Notes under the pieces: model-generated
What the model was told of the DNA's origin: nothing
The model's database searches: none
Seen by the model: only the letters and a program-made list of their open reading frames with translations
Made by a program: the position numbers and the translations under genes
In this document: piece after piece, positions 55,641-64,000 of the stretch
Layout: each line of letters begins with the position of its first letter
Numbering within the stretch: position 1 is the stretch's first letter
Origin: Sedimentisphaera salicampi
Lineage (GTDB): Bacteria > Planctomycetota > Phycisphaerae > Sedimentisphaerales > Sedimentisphaeraceae
Reading direction: 5' to 3'
Assembly (NCBI RefSeq): GCF_002117005.1
Contig: NZ_CP021023.1
Location: 1,860,001 to 1,924,000, forward strand
Length of the DNA: 64,000 bases

Positions 55641-58517
55641 TTAATTAAATACTGCCCTTAGCTCTTCAGTACTAATGCTCTGCTGCGGGGCAAAATTTTC
55701 GCTCTGCATATAGTTGTAGATGCTGGTTTTCAGCTGTCTTGCAGCGGGCCTTTCATCCAGCCCAGACTCTATATCCATGCAGCAAACCAGTACGCTGCCT
55801 TCGCCCACTTTCGCCTCAAAAAGCAGCCCGAGCTTTCTGTTTCTGTGCCAGTCGTCTATCATCTGGATCGCCGGCCGGAAATCTCTCGGCATCTCGTTTA
55901 GTATCATAGGCTTGCAGTCATTCATCAATCCCCACCACTGCCAGTTTGTATGCATATCAGTGGGAAAATCATTGAATACCGGATGGTTTGGATCACAGAG
56001 CATACCAAGCGTATCTGATTCGCCGCCGTCTGTCCACGGGCAGTTCCAGTATATGCTGGGGAAGCACGGTTTCACATTTCCCTTAATGTAATCTTTTTCC
56101 GGAAGAAGGAGCATTTTCGCGCCTTCCAGCAGATAATCCATACTCTCCGCATTTAGCGTTTCTGCGATTATGAAATCCTTTGGCTCGGGCACTTCCGCCT
56201 TTTCCGGATAAACCCAGAAATCCCAGTTATTCTCAGCATCTGCCTGAAGGATGCTGACGCTGATGTTATACTTTGCCGGTGCGTTCAGGCTGGAGAGATT
56301 GAATCTGATTCTGCCTGCCCAATGCCCGTTGCCCACTGGCAGATTCACCTCAGGGCAAACCCCGCGTTTTACCGTCTCGCCTGATTCATCTTTAATCGCC
56401 CATCTGAGCTGAGTATTCGATATCTCGCTTTGGCTGAAATTTGCGGCCTCAAGTTTGGCATCAAATTGTTCATGCGAAGTAAACACTCGCTTTTTCATTC
56501 TGAGAAGCGGAACAACCGGCGAGCAGAATTTTCGGAATTCTTCCCCGCTTACATAACCCTTTGAGTCCCAGAAACCATCAAGAACGCCCACTAAGGCCGT
56601 GCCCTGACCGAGGAAATCATGAATATCCAAAAGCTGAAAGCCTCCGAGGCCTTTGGTTCTGAGCCCTGCTTCAATTTCCTCCTTAAACTGCTTAACCTGC
56701 CATTTTCCTGAGGCCTGAACGAAATCATCATTCTGCTCAAGCATTCCCCTCTCTTCGAGCTGGTCTCTGGCTATGATCAAATAGCCGGGCGTTAGGCTGC
56801 CGGTAAATTTATCGATATCGTCAACATCCGGATAGCTGCACCTCTGGACAGTTTCATGCTGAATAAGCGGCTTGGGATAAAGCGCTGCGATAGTGCTGTA
56901 GTCCAGGTTGGTATCAGGCTCTCTTGAGGTAAGATAGCTGGAGCCGGGAACAGGCGGCCAGCCGCACTGGTATCGAATCCGGAATCTTCGCAGAGCTTCA
57001 AGATTTTGTGCCCCGCTTACGCTTACAGATTTGCCTATATAGTATTCAGTGTTTTCCGAATTGAAGCCGTTTGCGTAGCCAGTATAAAGCCTTCTCCGGT
57101 CATCGTTTTTGGTTTCCCGAATCAATTCTTCCATTATCTCGGCCTTCATCCAGCCTTCATTCCCAACGCCGTAAAGAGTGAATGATGGGTGATTACCGTA
57201 TTCTTTGAGGATTCTTTTCCATTCGGCTTTAACATAAGCCGCTATATCTGAATCTCTTCTTTTTACACCCGCCCAGATATTGCATTCGGGCTGGAGATAT
57301 ACCCCTGCCCTGTCTGCCGCCTCAAATGCCGGCTCAGGAGGGCACCACGAATGGAATCTTATGTGATTTAGGCCGTAGTTTTTGCACTGAGTCATAATCT
57401 TTTCCCAGTACTCAATATCCATTGAGGGATAGCCTGTTTTTGGGAAAATGCAGCATTCAAGTGTTCCACGAAGGAAGGTCTTTCTTCCATTAACAAGGAA
57501 GCTGCTTCCTTCTGTTTCGATCTCCCTCATCCCGAAAACTGCCGATTCTGCTATTTCCTGCCGGCCTTCAAGATTAAGGCTCAAATTCATCCTGTAGAGA
57601 TTGGGGCTGAATTCATCCCAGAGCAAAACGTCTTCGCCCATCGGGAAACTAACGGCTATCTCCGGATTTATGCTGCCTGCAGTTACGGGAAATGAATGGA
57701 CGCCTGTTTTATGCTGATTGCCGGTATTAAAAGAAGATGCGCTGATTTTCAGCTTGCCGTATTCAGATTCCTCAATGCCTGATACTTTAAGCTTAACTTC
57801 GGCAGTTTTTTCTGCTATATTCGGATACACCTGCACATCGCTTATCCTGAGCTTCGGCTTGGCAGAAAGCTCAATCGCTCCGATAATTCCGTTCCACGGG
57901 GTTTGGGTGTGGTTGGTGATTGAATGGGAGTTTTTACCTATAGGATAGAGCATCCTGTTATCCACAGCTATAGTAATCTTATGCCTACCCGAAGACAATT
58001 GGTTTGTGCAGTTATACTTATGACTCGCTGCAAGGCTGTCGAACTGACCGACCTTTTCAGAATCAATCCAGACGTGAGAACGCCAGTGAACTCTTTCAAG
58101 GTTTAGGAATATCTCCTTATCTTCCCAGTTTTCAGGAATCTCAACTTCCTTTGTGAACCATGCGAGCCCCGTATAATGACGGTCTGGATTGAGAAAATAG
58201 GGTATCAGGATATTGCCCGGCTTTGAATACTCATCATACATAGGATGCTCAGGCCATTTGGGATAATTTTTAAAGTCAACAGACTTTCGCCAGACAAAAT
58301 CGGTGTCTAAACCGATCTCTTCTCCGTACCCCTGCTCCTGAATAGAGCCGGGCAGATTTATTCTCTTTTCAAAGCTTTGATTAAACCAACTCTGTTCTTC
58401 GCCTTCATCCTGAGGATCTAGTTTGAACTGCCACTGACCGCTTAAGTCGATAGAGGCTGCAAAAACGGATACAGACAAAAGGAGTGTGAGAAAAATTGAT
58501 GTTTTGTTTTTACGCAT
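55641..58517 (-). CDS. Secreted GH2-family glycosidase
   Basis: A 958-residue exported GH2 enzyme: signal peptide to about residue 20, jelly-roll sugar-binding domain (SIDLSGQWQFKLD onward), immunoglobulin-like domain and TIM barrel. Acid/base Glu454 is in YGVGNEGW and nucleophile Glu555 in PLIQHETVQ; GNHPSF before Glu454 is typical. A long C-terminal region carries further beta domains. GH2 covers beta-galactosidase, beta-glucuronidase, beta-mannosidase and others; the sequence alone does not settle the activity. A GAAGG site precedes the ATG. Next to the xylanase and GH127 it could trim side chains of xylan. Confidence 0.85.
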   Translation of the reverse strand: MRKNKTSIFLTLLLSVSVFAASIDLSGQWQFKLDPQDEGEEQSWFNQSFEKRINLPGSIQEQGYGEEIGLDTDFVWRKSVDFKNYPKWPEHPMYDEYSKPGNILIPYFLNPDRHYTGLAWFTKEVEIPENWEDKEIFLNLERVHWRSHVWIDSEKVGQFDSLAASHKYNCTNQLSSGRHKITIAVDNRMLYPIGKNSHSITNHTQTPWNGIIGAIELSAKPKLRISDVQVYPNIAEKTAEVKLKVSGIEESEYGKLKISASSFNTGNQHKTGVHSFPVTAGSINPEIAVSFPMGEDVLLWDEFSPNLYRMNLSLNLEGRQEIAESAVFGMREIETEGSSFLVNGRKTFLRGTLECCIFPKTGYPSMDIEYWEKIMTQCKNYGLNHIRFHSWCPPEPAFEAADRAGVYLQPECNIWAGVKRRDSDIAAYVKAEWKRILKEYGNHPSFTLYGVGNEGWMKAEIMEELIRETKNDDRRRLYTGYANGFNSENTEYYIGKSVSVSGAQNLEALRRFRIRYQCGWPPVPGSSYLTSREPDTNLDYSTIAALYPKPLIQHETVQRCSYPDVDDIDKFTGSLTPGYLIIARDQLEERGMLEQNDDFVQASGKWQVKQFKEEIEAGLRTKGLGGFQLLDIHDFLGQGTALVGVLDGFWDSKGYVSGEEFRKFCSPVVPLLRMKKRVFTSHEQFDAKLEAANFSQSEISNTQLRWAIKDESGETVKRGVCPEVNLPVGNGHWAGRIRFNLSSLNAPAKYNISVSILQADAENNWDFWVYPEKAEVPEPKDFIIAETLNAESMDYLLEGAKMLLLPEKDYIKGNVKPCFPSIYWNCPWTDGGESDTLGMLCDPNHPVFNDFPTDMHTNWQWWGLMNDCKPMILNEMPRDFRPAIQMIDDWHRNRKLGLLFEAKVGEGSVLVCCMDIESGLDERPAARQLKTSIYNYMQSENFAPQQSISTEELRAVFN

Positions 58518-58687
58518 TGCTAAGCCTTCTAAAACTTTTTTAACTTAAAAAACGCCTAACCTGTAATATTAGAATATTTTGCAGGGCAAAGCAACGCAAA
58601 TTTGTTTTAAAATTCCGCATTTTTGTGCAATAATTCTGTCTGCAAACCGATTTAAACGGGTTGTAAATAAGTTTGGGACACAGAGGT

Positions 58688-59800
58688 TTACTTTCTGCCG
58701 GCCTTGACAACCGCATTAAATGCCGGCTTCGGCTCACAGTTCCTGTTGAACAGAAGCGGGTAATCCGTTCTGCCGCTAACTGGCCAGTTGTTTCGCCAGG
58801 AGCAGCCGTCGTGCACTCCCCAGAAAGTTACTCGGCTGATCTTCCCCGAATTCCGGGTGAACAGGGCGAACAGCTGCTGATAGCGATTTGAAAGCTTGCT
58901 CTGCATATTTGCCGGCAAACCGTCCGGGAAGGGGTTAATCTCTTTTCTAAGCTCATAATTTTGGCTTATATCTGCGCCTCTGTGCTCCCATGCGCTCGGA
59001 AGCACCGTTAAATCCAGCTCTGTAATCATCACCTTCAGCCCAAGGCTTGAAAATGCATCAATGCTTTTTTGAATTTCAGCAGCAGATGGATGGCTGAGCC
59101 CCCAGTGCCCCTGTATGCCGATGCCGTCTATCCGCAGGCCCCTGCTTTGCAGCTTCTCTGCAAGCTCTGCGGCGGCCTTCCTCTTTTCACTTCGATACAT
59201 ATTATAGTCGTTGTAGTAGAGTTCTGCATCCGGAGCTGCCTGATGGGCGTATTCGAAGGCCTTGGCGATATAATCATCGCCTATAATCTCACGCCATTTG
59301 GTATTTCTGAGCGAGCCGACATCCTCAATCGCCTCGTTCACAACATCCCAGCCGTGTACTCTGCCCTTATACCTGCCTGCAACCTTGAATATATGCTCCC
59401 TCATCCTTTTGAGCAGCTCTTTGCGGCTAACCTCGCTTCCATCTGCATTTTCGAACACCCAATCCGGCGTCTGATTATGCCAGATAAGCGTATGGCCTGC
59501 AACGAACATCGAATTTTCCTCGCCGATGGAGGCGTATTTATCTGCCGGCTCAAAGTTGTATTCATCAGGCTTTGGATGTATGCTGCTCCATTTCATAACA
59601 TTCTCAGGCGTAATGGAGCTGAACTGCTCGGCAAGAAGAACGCCTGCTTTTGGGTCTCGCCCGTAAATCTGGCTTCTGTTAACCGCAGCACCGATGTGAA
59701 AATCATCTTTGAAAACGTTTTTCAGTTTTGCCTCAGAAACACCTTCTGATGCATAGCATAAAGACACTGCTGCAAATAATGCTGCAAACCACAATCTCAT
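58688..59800 (-). CDS. GH10 endo-1,4-beta-xylanase
   Basis: A 370-residue exported enzyme cutting internal xylan bonds. Signal peptide to about residue 17 (LCYA), then a single GH10 barrel: GAAVNRSQI, SSITPENVMKW, AGHTLIWHNQ, acid/base Glu156 in GWDVVNEA, YYNDYN and nucleophile Glu261 in MITELDL. No carbohydrate-binding module or dockerin end. AGGGAGA precedes the ATG. It is the central indicator that the surrounding genes target xylan-type hemicellulose. Confidence 0.95.
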   Translation of the reverse strand: MRLWFAALFAAVSLCYASEGVSEAKLKNVFKDDFHIGAAVNRSQIYGRDPKAGVLLAEQFSSITPENVMKWSSIHPKPDEYNFEPADKYASIGEENSMFVAGHTLIWHNQTPDWVFENADGSEVSRKELLKRMREHIFKVAGRYKGRVHGWDVVNEAIEDVGSLRNTKWREIIGDDYIAKAFEYAHQAAPDAELYYNDYNMYRSEKRKAAAELAEKLQSRGLRIDGIGIQGHWGLSHPSAAEIQKSIDAFSSLGLKVMITELDLTVLPSAWEHRGADISQNYELRKEINPFPDGLPANMQSKLSNRYQQLFALFTRNSGKISRVTFWGVHDGCSWRNNWPVSGRTDYPLLFNRNCEPKPAFNAVVKAGRK

Positions 59801-59908
59801 AAATTCTCCCTTAATTCTAACCGCAGAAATTTTACTACTAAACGATGATATTCCAATTTGATTTAATTTGCAAATACCCTCTAACGGCTCTTCTGCATTT
59901 AAGCGAAT

Positions 59909-62338
59909 TTATTCGGTCTCAATTTTCGCCTCGAGAATGCCTGCTGAGGAGGTCTTTTTCGGGGTTACCACAATCCTCATCGCCTCGCAGGGCTTCACCT
60001 CTGCGGGGTGCACGGTGTTGAATGAATCCTCAATCACACTGTAGGAATCGGTGAGATACGGCTCCATCTTCTCCCAGCTTCCGCTGATTTTTCGCTCGAT
60101 ATGCCAGCTTGCAGGGAGCTGCACTCCCCCGCCGTCGTTGTAGAAATAAAGCCCAACAGAGGAAATTTTTTGAGGTTCATCGAAATTGTAGGTGATTGTC
60201 TGGGTTTTCCCCTTTCGCGGCCAGCTCGTCCAGCGGGGGATGCTTCTGTCGCTGGAAGACTCTGGGATCTTACCGTCGCTCACAGCTTCCGCATCATCGC
60301 CGCGGTATGTGTAGCTCGCTTCAATAATGCCCATATCGCTTATGAACGCATCCTCACCCATTGCAGCCTGCCTTGCTCCCTGCTTTGTTTGGGCGAACCA
60401 TACAACCATACTCGTTCTCGGGTTGCGGTTGTTCCAAACGTTGTACGGCGTTAGCACCACCTGCCTTACTTCAGGACTCTTGTATTTGCGTGCAGGCAGA
60501 ACAATCTTCTTATTACCCGCAAGCATACCGCTTTTAATCTCAAGCACCTTGCCTGCAGCGTTGGTTCTGGGCAGATAAAAATTCTGCACCTTGCCTTCGC
60601 CGTTATCAGGCTCTTCAGCGCAGTAAACAATCGGGCCGCGTTCCACGGCCGCCTTGCCGATATTCGCCTCCACCTTATCTATGCAGTCAACGTATCGAAC
60701 GGGCATATCCATAAACAGCCCCACGCTGTCTCCTTTCTGCCATTTGCGTTTTATAACTGCATAGCCCTTCTTCATTTCCGGCTCAATTACCCTGCCGTTT
60801 ACTGATATATTCCAGTTTGGCTTGATATTGTCTATATAGCTGTATAGACCGCCGGGAGCGGGCTCATTTCTGCACCAGCCAGGGATGCGAACCATAAGCC
60901 TGAATTCCTTCTCCTTCGCTGGGGAAACTTCAATCTCCACATCGCCGTTCCAAGGGTAGTCTGTTTTCTGCACGAGCTCCACATCGCCTGAATTAAGAGA
61001 GATATTCGCTTCGCTCCTGCCAAACAGATTTACGTACAAATCACCATTACGCACTGCATAGACGTACCCGGGGACTGATGCCATAAAGCGTGTTATGTTT
61101 GTCGGGCAGCATGCGCAGCCGAACCACGGCGAGCGGGAGTAGCTGCCATGCGATTCCAGCGGATTGGGATAGAAGAATTCATCGCCGTCCAGCGAAACGC
61201 CGCTTACTGTGCTGTTGTAGAGCGTTCTCTCCAATACGTCTATATACTTGGAATCCCCGTTAAGGAGGAACATCCTGTGATTGAGCATCACAAACGCCAC
61301 TTGAGCGCAGGTTTCGCAGTATGCGCTTTCGTTAGGCAGTTCGTAGTTATCGCCGTAGGCCTCGCCGCCGTGCCTTGCACCAACGCCGCCGGTAATGTAA
61401 TACTTTTTACCTACTATATTATTCCAGATGGTATCGATAGCCCCGATGTATTCTTCGCTCCCTGCCATTGCCGCAATATCGGCCATCCCGCTGTACATAT
61501 AATTTGCGCGCACGGCATGCCCCACCGCCTCCTTCTGCTGGGTAACGGGTTTATGAGCTTGGCGATACTCCGAATGCGAGCCCGGGTTGCTTTGATCACC
61601 CCTTCTTTCGAGGAATTCCTGAGCCATCTTGAGATAACTCTCATTTCCAGTAACGCGGTAGAGCCTTCCAAGCCCCATTTCAATCTCCTGATGGCCGGGG
61701 AAGCCCTTATGCCCGCCGTCTAAGAACACATCGCAAACCAAATCGGCATTTTTTATCGCAACATCGAGGAAAGTTCTGCGTCCGGTAGCTATATAATGAG
61801 CAACCGCCGCCTCGTACATATGCCCCGCATTGTAGAGTTCGTGTGAGCTTTTGAGATTATCCCAAGGCTTATTTACGTAGCAGCAGTTTCCGGTTTTCGC
61901 TTCTCTGTCTCTTGCTTTTAATGTCCAAGCTGTGTACAGATAGCCGTTATCGTGCTGAGCTCCGGCAACCCATCCAATAAGATTCTCCAAATACTCCTCA
62001 AGCTCGGGATCTTCCTCTACCATAAGGCAGTATGCAGCGCCTTCCATAATCTTGAAAACGTCTGAATCGTTGAAGCCCTGCCTGCCCTGAAATTCCTCAT
62101 CGATCACTCCAGCAGCCGCCTTGAAGTTATCTATCCGGCCGGTCTGTTCGCATTTCTCGAATGCGTAGGGGATGGTAACGTTTTTGTTCGTTTCGAGCCG
62201 AGGCTTCCAGAATGAATCATTGAAATGAACTTTTGTAAAATCCACCGGCTGATATGGATAGCTCCCTGAGGCCATAACTGCCGAAATCGAAACTAAAAGC
62301 ACAAACATAACTGATAAAGCTCTTCCTGAACGCTGCAT
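59909..62338 (-). CDS. GH127 beta-L-arabinofuranosidase-like enzyme
   Basis: An 809-residue exported enzyme of the DUF1680/GH127 family: a signal peptide-like start, then an alpha/alpha barrel and C-terminal beta domains. The zinc and cysteine centre of the family is visible: Glu342 and Cys344 in CETCAQ, and Cys410-Cys411 in CACCPTN, where Cys410 corresponds to the catalytic nucleophile described for HypBA1. It removes beta-L-arabinofuranose from oligosaccharides or glycoproteins, although some related families act on other sugars. A long C-terminal part (from about 650) adds a jelly-roll likely for binding. It is first in the run of hemicellulase genes in transcription order. Confidence 0.88.
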   Translation of the reverse strand: MQRSGRALSVMFVLLVSISAVMASGSYPYQPVDFTKVHFNDSFWKPRLETNKNVTIPYAFEKCEQTGRIDNFKAAAGVIDEEFQGRQGFNDSDVFKIMEGAAYCLMVEEDPELEEYLENLIGWVAGAQHDNGYLYTAWTLKARDREAKTGNCCYVNKPWDNLKSSHELYNAGHMYEAAVAHYIATGRRTFLDVAIKNADLVCDVFLDGGHKGFPGHQEIEMGLGRLYRVTGNESYLKMAQEFLERRGDQSNPGSHSEYRQAHKPVTQQKEAVGHAVRANYMYSGMADIAAMAGSEEYIGAIDTIWNNIVGKKYYITGGVGARHGGEAYGDNYELPNESAYCETCAQVAFVMLNHRMFLLNGDSKYIDVLERTLYNSTVSGVSLDGDEFFYPNPLESHGSYSRSPWFGCACCPTNITRFMASVPGYVYAVRNGDLYVNLFGRSEANISLNSGDVELVQKTDYPWNGDVEIEVSPAKEKEFRLMVRIPGWCRNEPAPGGLYSYIDNIKPNWNISVNGRVIEPEMKKGYAVIKRKWQKGDSVGLFMDMPVRYVDCIDKVEANIGKAAVERGPIVYCAEEPDNGEGKVQNFYLPRTNAAGKVLEIKSGMLAGNKKIVLPARKYKSPEVRQVVLTPYNVWNNRNPRTSMVVWFAQTKQGARQAAMGEDAFISDMGIIEASYTYRGDDAEAVSDGKIPESSSDRSIPRWTSWPRKGKTQTITYNFDEPQKISSVGLYFYNDGGGVQLPASWHIERKISGSWEKMEPYLTDSYSVIEDSFNTVHPAEVKPCEAMRIVVTPKKTSSAGILEAKIETE

Positions 62339-62441
62339 ATAAAAAACCTTTCCTGTAATTTCAAATTGCGAAAACTGTCTTAATATAATAAACCTGAAAC
62401 TTAGGTTTTACAAAAAAAACTTTTTAGCCTTCAGGATTCGA

Positions 62442-62687
62442 GTGTGCGACAATATTTTTTGGTAAAATGCAAATCATCATGCTGCAATGCTTTGTAGAAT
62501 TTATTGTTATCTATATTACTGAGCCAGTCCCCCTGCGGCGGAAAACTCGCTAAGGATTTTTTGTCTGCGGGTTTCGTTGGCGAGTAGAGGCGAACCTGCG
62601 CGAGCGCCCGCCTGTGCAGCGTGAAAATTCTGCGAAAAAAAATTATGCCTATTGCCTTCTCATTGCCCCAAAAAAATTGTCGCACAC
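62442..62687 (+). repeat. MITE-like element (family R2), long copy
   Basis: A 246-base non-coding element with terminal inverted repeats: GTGTGCGACAATATTTTTTG at the left, and AAAAAAATTGTCGCACAC at the right. No clear target duplication was seen. Its left 95 bases match the 33588 element in reverse; the right part has a different interior. Confidence 0.8.
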
Positions 62688-62712
62688 CAAAAATGCTTCG
62701 CCCTAAAAACAC

Positions 62713-62740
62713 TTGACCTGCTGTTTTTTCAGGTTATAGT
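62713..62740 (+). promoter_or_regulatory. Candidate sigma70-type promoter of the PEP-CTERM gene
   Basis: TTGACC (62713-62718) and TATAGT (62735-62740) are separated by 16 bases and lie 43 bases before the ATG at 62783, 26 bases downstream of the MITE-like element. Confidence 0.6.
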
Positions 62741-62782
62741 GTTATCTTAATATGCTAAACTTAAATTTGAAGGTGTATTGAA

Positions 62783-63385
62783 ATGAAAAGAATTGCTTTG
62801 GTTTCGGCTGTTTTGTTAGCGGCAGTTAATTATGCTTATTCAGCCGGTATAGAAATGAATATTTCACCTGACGGCAGCAATGTGAAAGCAACTTACAGCG
62901 GCAGCCTCGATTTAAGCGGCTTTTTCAACTCTGGCTCAGTAGAAAGTATGTACTCTGGCGGCGAGGAGGCTTTACTATGGCCTCAGGAACCGGTTATTGG
63001 CGTCTCAACTACCTCTGCGGAAACGGAGATGGGGTCTATCTGGGGTATTGATTCTCCGCTGCCCTCTTTCGGCTCTGATGTACAATCTGTCCCAGACAGT
63101 TTTTACGGCGACAGTTTTGGAGTAACAATAGATTCTGGCACGTCAGATCAAGCTATCTTTTTTGACGTGAAGGATATCGACGAGAATAACATTGTCTCGG
63201 TAAGCGGGGGGATGACTTTTCAAAACAAAACAATTTCCGATCTGGGGCTCAATCTGGGCACTTACCAAATGAACGACTCAGATTTCGCCCAAGGCGAGAA
63301 TATCACTTTGACAATCACCCCTGAACCTGCGACGATGGCTCTGCTCGGCCTCGGCGGGCTCTTCATCCGCCGCCGAAGCTCATAA
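62783..63385 (+). CDS. PEP-CTERM sorting-domain protein (paralogue B)
   Basis: A 200-residue exported protein with signal peptide (to about residue 21, AYSA), a beta-rich body and the C-terminal tail TPEPATMALLGLGGLFIRRR. It is recognised as the second copy of the protein at 7195-7803: the pattern SGSLDLSGF early on, VSGGMTFQNKTISDLGLNLG and DSDFAQGE appear in both in the same order. It may be a surface or extracellular-matrix protein processed by an exosortase encoded elsewhere. GAAGG lies before the ATG and a promoter-like site precedes it. Confidence 0.88.
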   Translation: MKRIALVSAVLLAAVNYAYSAGIEMNISPDGSNVKATYSGSLDLSGFFNSGSVESMYSGGEEALLWPQEPVIGVSTTSAETEMGSIWGIDSPLPSFGSDVQSVPDSFYGDSFGVTIDSGTSDQAIFFDVKDIDENNIVSVSGGMTFQNKTISDLGLNLGTYQMNDSDFAQGENITLTITPEPATMALLGLGGLFIRRRSS

Positions 63386-63532
63386 GCTGGGGAATTTATG
63401 GATAACATACCAATATAATCTGCGAATCTGGTTCGTTAAACAGAGAAGCTCGAACGCTTATGTTTACTGCCCCTTAAACAAGTTTGTGCATATTATTGCC
63501 TAATCGAAATCTTGCAGCTTAACCCTTGATAA

Positions 63533-64000
63533 TCAGATTCTGCAAAGTTTCAGAAGTTCGCCGATATGCTCCCTGCCGACTTTCCTTGCAGTCTTATTGT
63601 ATTTTCTGGATAAAGCAGCAGCAAAACCCACGGCAGCCCCCATCTGTCCGCAAGTGTTCATAACGCGCGGCCCGCCGAGGCCAACGTGAGAACAGCTGAA
63701 ACACCTCCCGGCCATCATAAGATTTTTTACGTTATGGGAATAAAGGCTGCGGAAAGGGATATAGTAAAATTTGTTCTTTGCCTTTCTGAAAATTGCTTCG
63801 GATAAAAAGTCGTATGGGCTGCCTTTCAAAGACCGCTGGTAGTGAATATCGATCGAGCGTTTTTCAACAACAACAGCATCTTCAAATTCAACCGATTCTG
63901 CGGCGTCTTCTCCGGTGTACACATAATCTCCCGTCAAACGGATAGATTCTCGTTTGCCCGCATTGTAGCCAACCCATGTAAGCCTTCTTTTCTTGTGCTT
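63533..64000 (-). CDS. FAD-dependent oxidoreductase, C-terminal part (runs off right edge)
   Basis: The minus-strand frame is open to the window edge, giving about 155 residues of the C-terminus. It shows WVGYNAGKRESIRLTGDYVY, IPFRSLYSHNVKNLMMAGRC and GGPRVMNTCGQMGAAVGFAA, the recognisable end of the FAD-dependent oxidoreductase family (PF12831-like) often found among planctomycete secreted or sugar-related enzymes. The N-terminal FAD-binding motif would be beyond the window. A shorter start inside the window (63937) is not real because the frame continues through it. Substrate unknown. Confidence 0.85.
   Translation of the reverse strand, partial: KHKKRRLTWVGYNAGKRESIRLTGDYVYTGEDAAESVEFEDAVVVEKRSIDIHYQRSLKGSPYDFLSEAIFRKAKNKFYYIPFRSLYSHNVKNLMMAGRCFSCSHVGLGGPRVMNTCGQMGAAVGFAAALSRKYNKTARKVGREHIGELLKLCRI

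Larger units (their letters stand above)
62339..62782. other. Divergent gap with a MITE-like element
   Basis: It lies between the divergent GH127 and PEP-CTERM genes. It contains the 246-base R2 element (62442-62687) and a good candidate promoter (62713-62740) for the PEP-CTERM gene. A 93-codon frame across the element is not credible. Confidence 0.7.

Noticed and set aside
62431-62712. 93-codon minus-strand frame
   Set aside because: It spans the MITE-like element from end to end; the frame arises from the repeat.

Overview
The window looks like a chromosomal segment of a Planctomycetota bacterium of the class Phycisphaerae, close to Sedimentisphaera-type marine or halophilic polysaccharide degraders. 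This is inferred from several traits seen together: short dockerin-like modules ending secreted proteins, two PEP-CTERM proteins, the DUF7901-type module, LamG proteins, a Tat-exported sulfatase, GH127, GH10 and GH2 enzymes, and an enlarged SecA. No rRNA or taxonomic marker search could be run.

Left part (1-8 kb): an RHS-core fragment runs off the left edge beside a small AT-rich gene that may encode its immunity protein. Next come a large secreted cysteine-peptidase-like protein and a pentapeptide-repeat potassium channel. A complete IS4-type insertion sequence (5547-7054) has perfect 16-base terminal inverted repeats and a 9-base target duplication. It sits at the 5' end of the channel gene and supplies that gene's present start codon. 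A PEP-CTERM protein follows.

Core block (8.1-19.3 kb): eight genes on the minus strand form what looks like one long envelope and protein-export operon. The order is elongation factor P, SecA, BamD-like TPR protein, LptE-like lipoprotein, FtsH, DsbD, LOG-family protein and an iron-sulfur-flavoprotein-like reductase. SecA carries a coiled-coil insert and several repeated helical modules, and FtsH has a very acidic tail.

Accessory region (19.2-26.7 kb): about 2 kb of intergenic repeats leads into an AT-rich two-gene operon. It encodes two different DUF262 (DGQQR-motif) proteins of 600 and 851 residues, overlapping by 14 bases; only the first has a recognisable HNH/DUF1524-type end. This is the best candidate for an anti-phage or restriction system. 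Two small membrane proteins follow.

Middle (26.7-49.3 kb): an alpha/beta hydrolase, a large esterase with EF-hands and FG-GAP repeats, a 2-oxoacid:ferredoxin oxidoreductase (two genes), purC, a lipoprotein amidase, a GT39-type glycosyltransferase, tRNA-Pro, a heparinase-II-like lyase, a sulfatase, a LamG protein, ClpB, a YibE/F protein and glutamyl-tRNA synthetase.

Right part (49.3-64 kb): a repeat-rich gap and tRNA-Val precede five minus-strand genes that look like an arabinoxylan-degrading group: GH51/GH39-like arabinofuranosidase, LamG/dockerin protein, GH2, GH10 xylanase and GH127. A second PEP-CTERM paralogue and the C-terminal part of an FAD-dependent oxidoreductase close the window.

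Three families of dispersed non-coding repeats recur in the intergenic gaps: a roughly 100-170 base unit bounded by GC-rich palindromes, a MITE-like element with GTGTGCGACAAT ends, and a composite block present in opposite orientations at 19.7-20.1 kb and 49.7-50.1 kb.
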